Source: Bacillota bacterium
GTDB lineage: Bacteria; Bacillota; Sulfobacillia; JAJZYS01; JAJYTV01
NCBI GenBank assembly: GCA_021799275.1
Contig: JAJZAT010000011.1
Span: 1 to 64,000 of the forward strand
DNA: 64,000 bases
Direction: 5' to 3'
Positions within the stretch are counted from its first letter, which is position 1. Every line of letters begins with the position of its first letter. Both the position numbers and the translations under genes were made by a program. Of the stretch, positions 62,960 to 64,000 are shown piece by piece. The notes beneath the pieces are model-generated. The model had not been told where the DNA came from and searched no databases. It worked only from the letters and a program-made list of their open reading frames with translations.

Positions 62960-64000
62960 CGCCTTCATCGAGGTGGATCTGCGGCGCCTCGCCATGAACG
63001 TCGAGCTGCTCAGCCGGGCCGCGGGCGAGCGCAAGCTGATGGCCGTCGTCAAGGCGAATGCCTACGGACACGGGGCGGTGCCGGTGGCGCAGGTCGCCTT
63101 GCAGGCCGGAGCCCAATGGCTCGGCGTCGCGACCCAGATCGAGGCCGAGGAGATCCGACATGCCGGCATCGTGGCGCCGATGCTGATCCTTGGCCACCTG
63201 CGGCCCGACGAGTACGAGACGTGCGCCAGGCACAACGTCAGCGTCACCGTATCCGATCCGATCGCCATCGAGCAGGCCAGCCACATCGCGGCGCGGGCGG
63301 GCAAGACCTTGGGCGTGCACCTCAAGCTCGACACCGGCATGGGCCGGATCGGCGCGAGACCGCAGGAGGCCGTGGAGCTCGCGCGGCGCATCGCCGCGAC
63401 GGACCACCTGCGTTTCGAAGGTGTGTTCTCTCATCTCTCCTCGGCCGGCCAGGACGACGCCTTCACGCAGAGGCAGATCGGACTCTTCCAGGCGGCCCTC
63501 GGCCGCCTGGAAAAGGCGTCGCTGCTGCCGCCCTGGCGACACATTCTCAATTCGGCCGGCACGCTTGGCCAATACGATGCGGCCGGAACGAACCTTGTGC
63601 GTACCGGCATTGCGATGTATGGTCTCAACCCGGATGGCATAAGTCCGCCGCCCAAGGGACTGCAGACGGTGATGTCGCTGCATGCGCACGTCAATTTCGT
63701 GAAGCGTGTGCCGAAGGGCACACCGGTGGGCTACGGCCAGACCTACGTGGCCGACCGCGACATCCAGATCGCCACGCTCGGCATCGGTTACGCCGACGGC
63801 TACCGCCGCAACTTCTCCGGCCGCGCCAGGGTGCTGATCGGCGGCATGCACTGGCGCGTTGCCGGGCGGATCTCCATGGACCAGACGACAGTGGCGGTCG
63901 ACAGCGACTTCCCCGTGTCGGTCGGCGACGAAGCCGTTCTCATGGGGCGGCAGAAGGACCGGGAGGTGACGGCGGAGGAACTCGCGGGCCTCATCGGCAC
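62952..64000 (+). CDS. alr: Alanine racemase, 5' part (cut by the window edge)
   Basis: This fold-type III PLP enzyme converts L- to D-alanine for peptidoglycan. About 349 codons are present and no stop occurs before the window end. Visible are the PLP lysine in VVKANAYGHG (residue about 34), DTGMGRIG, the NSAGT segment, LVRTGIAMYG, catalytic Tyr in GYGQTYV, GIGYADGYRR and RISMDQT. The order acpS-nnr-alr is a known arrangement in Bacillota. Confidence 0.95.
   Translation, partial: MRSAFIEVDLRRLAMNVELLSRAAGERKLMAVVKANAYGHGAVPVAQVALQAGAQWLGVATQIEAEEIRHAGIVAPMLILGHLRPDEYETCARHNVSVTVSDPIAIEQASHIAARAGKTLGVHLKLDTGMGRIGARPQEAVELARRIAATDHLRFEGVFSHLSSAGQDDAFTQRQIGLFQAALGRLEKASLLPPWRHILNSAGTLGQYDAAGTNLVRTGIAMYGLNPDGISPPPKGLQTVMSLHAHVNFVKRVPKGTPVGYGQTYVADRDIQIATLGIGYADGYRRNFSGRARVLIGGMHWRVAGRISMDQTTVAVDSDFPVSVGDEAVLMGRQKDREVTAEELAGLIG

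Overview
The window is very GC-rich, densely packed, and reads as the chromosome of an aerobic, probably spore-forming member of the Bacillota (Firmicutes). Family content supports this: the block rapZ-yvcK-whiA, the redox repressor rex, the block cdaA-cdaR-glmM, a short primary sigma factor, a heptaprenyl-diphosphate synthase component II homologue, a quinol oxidase with subunits of the Qox/Cyo type, a near-complete menaquinone operon, YhaO/YhaN-type nuclease and ATPase genes, and a lipoprotein with GerMN and Gmad2-like spore-germination domains. Many genes start with TTG or GTG behind strong Shine-Dalgarno sequences. The exact genus cannot be read from the sequence; a deep-branching high-GC Bacillota lineage is an inference.

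Layout. 0.3-9.8 kb: an M23-fold protein with a bactofilin, uvrB, an acetyltransferase, a membrane protein, a heterodimeric ABC exporter and a convergent aminotransferase. 9.8-14.6 kb: uvrA and uvrC behind a promoter with a LexA-like box. 14.6-23.1 kb: a secreted GH18 protein (minus strand), then a tightly overlapping plus-strand run: small membrane protein, HAD phosphatase, serine hydrolase, rapZ, yvcK, whiA and an oligopeptide-binding lipoprotein. 23.2-28.0 kb: hepT-like prenyltransferase, rex, GNAT, cdaA, a one-domain cdaR, glmM. 28.0-31.5 kb (minus): sigA, a mutarotase-like gene and an aquaporin-like gene. 31.6-35.5 kb: a four-gene menaquinol oxidase operon. 35.5-41.7 kb: Nudix, MFS, RimJ-like GNAT, TM2 protein, GerMN/Gmad2 lipoprotein and a HelD-like helicase. 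41.7-45.5 kb (minus): an APH(4)-like kinase, an MFS transporter, a ChrB C-terminal-type protein, a thioredoxin-fold protein with an in-frame TGA, and an NADPH-dependent FMN reductase. 45.6-53.8 kb: YhaO/YhaN pair, cupin, lipoprotein, and a MerR/TipA-like regulator with its ABC exporter. 53.8-61.0 kb (minus): menF-menD-menH-menB-menE-menA. 61.1-64.0 kb: acpS, nnrE/D and the 5' part of alr.

The most notable element is at 44407-44844. A redoxin-like reading frame has a good ribosome binding site and is open on both sides of one TGA. The TGA stands where the first Cys of a CxxC redox centre is expected (giving U-P-Y-C), and a bacterial SECIS-like stem-loop follows it at a fitting distance. It is most simply read as an unannotated selenoprotein next to a flavin reductase and a ChrB-like gene, possibly forming an oxidant or metal stress locus. 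Other points of interest are a zinc-ligand replacement in the bactofilin-linked M23 protein, a MerR-type 19-bp-spacer operator, a winged-helix-like tail fused to the YhaN-like ATPase, an altered RHR motif in CdaA with a minimal CdaR, a hygromycin-kinase-like gene, and an apparently leaderless men operon without menC.
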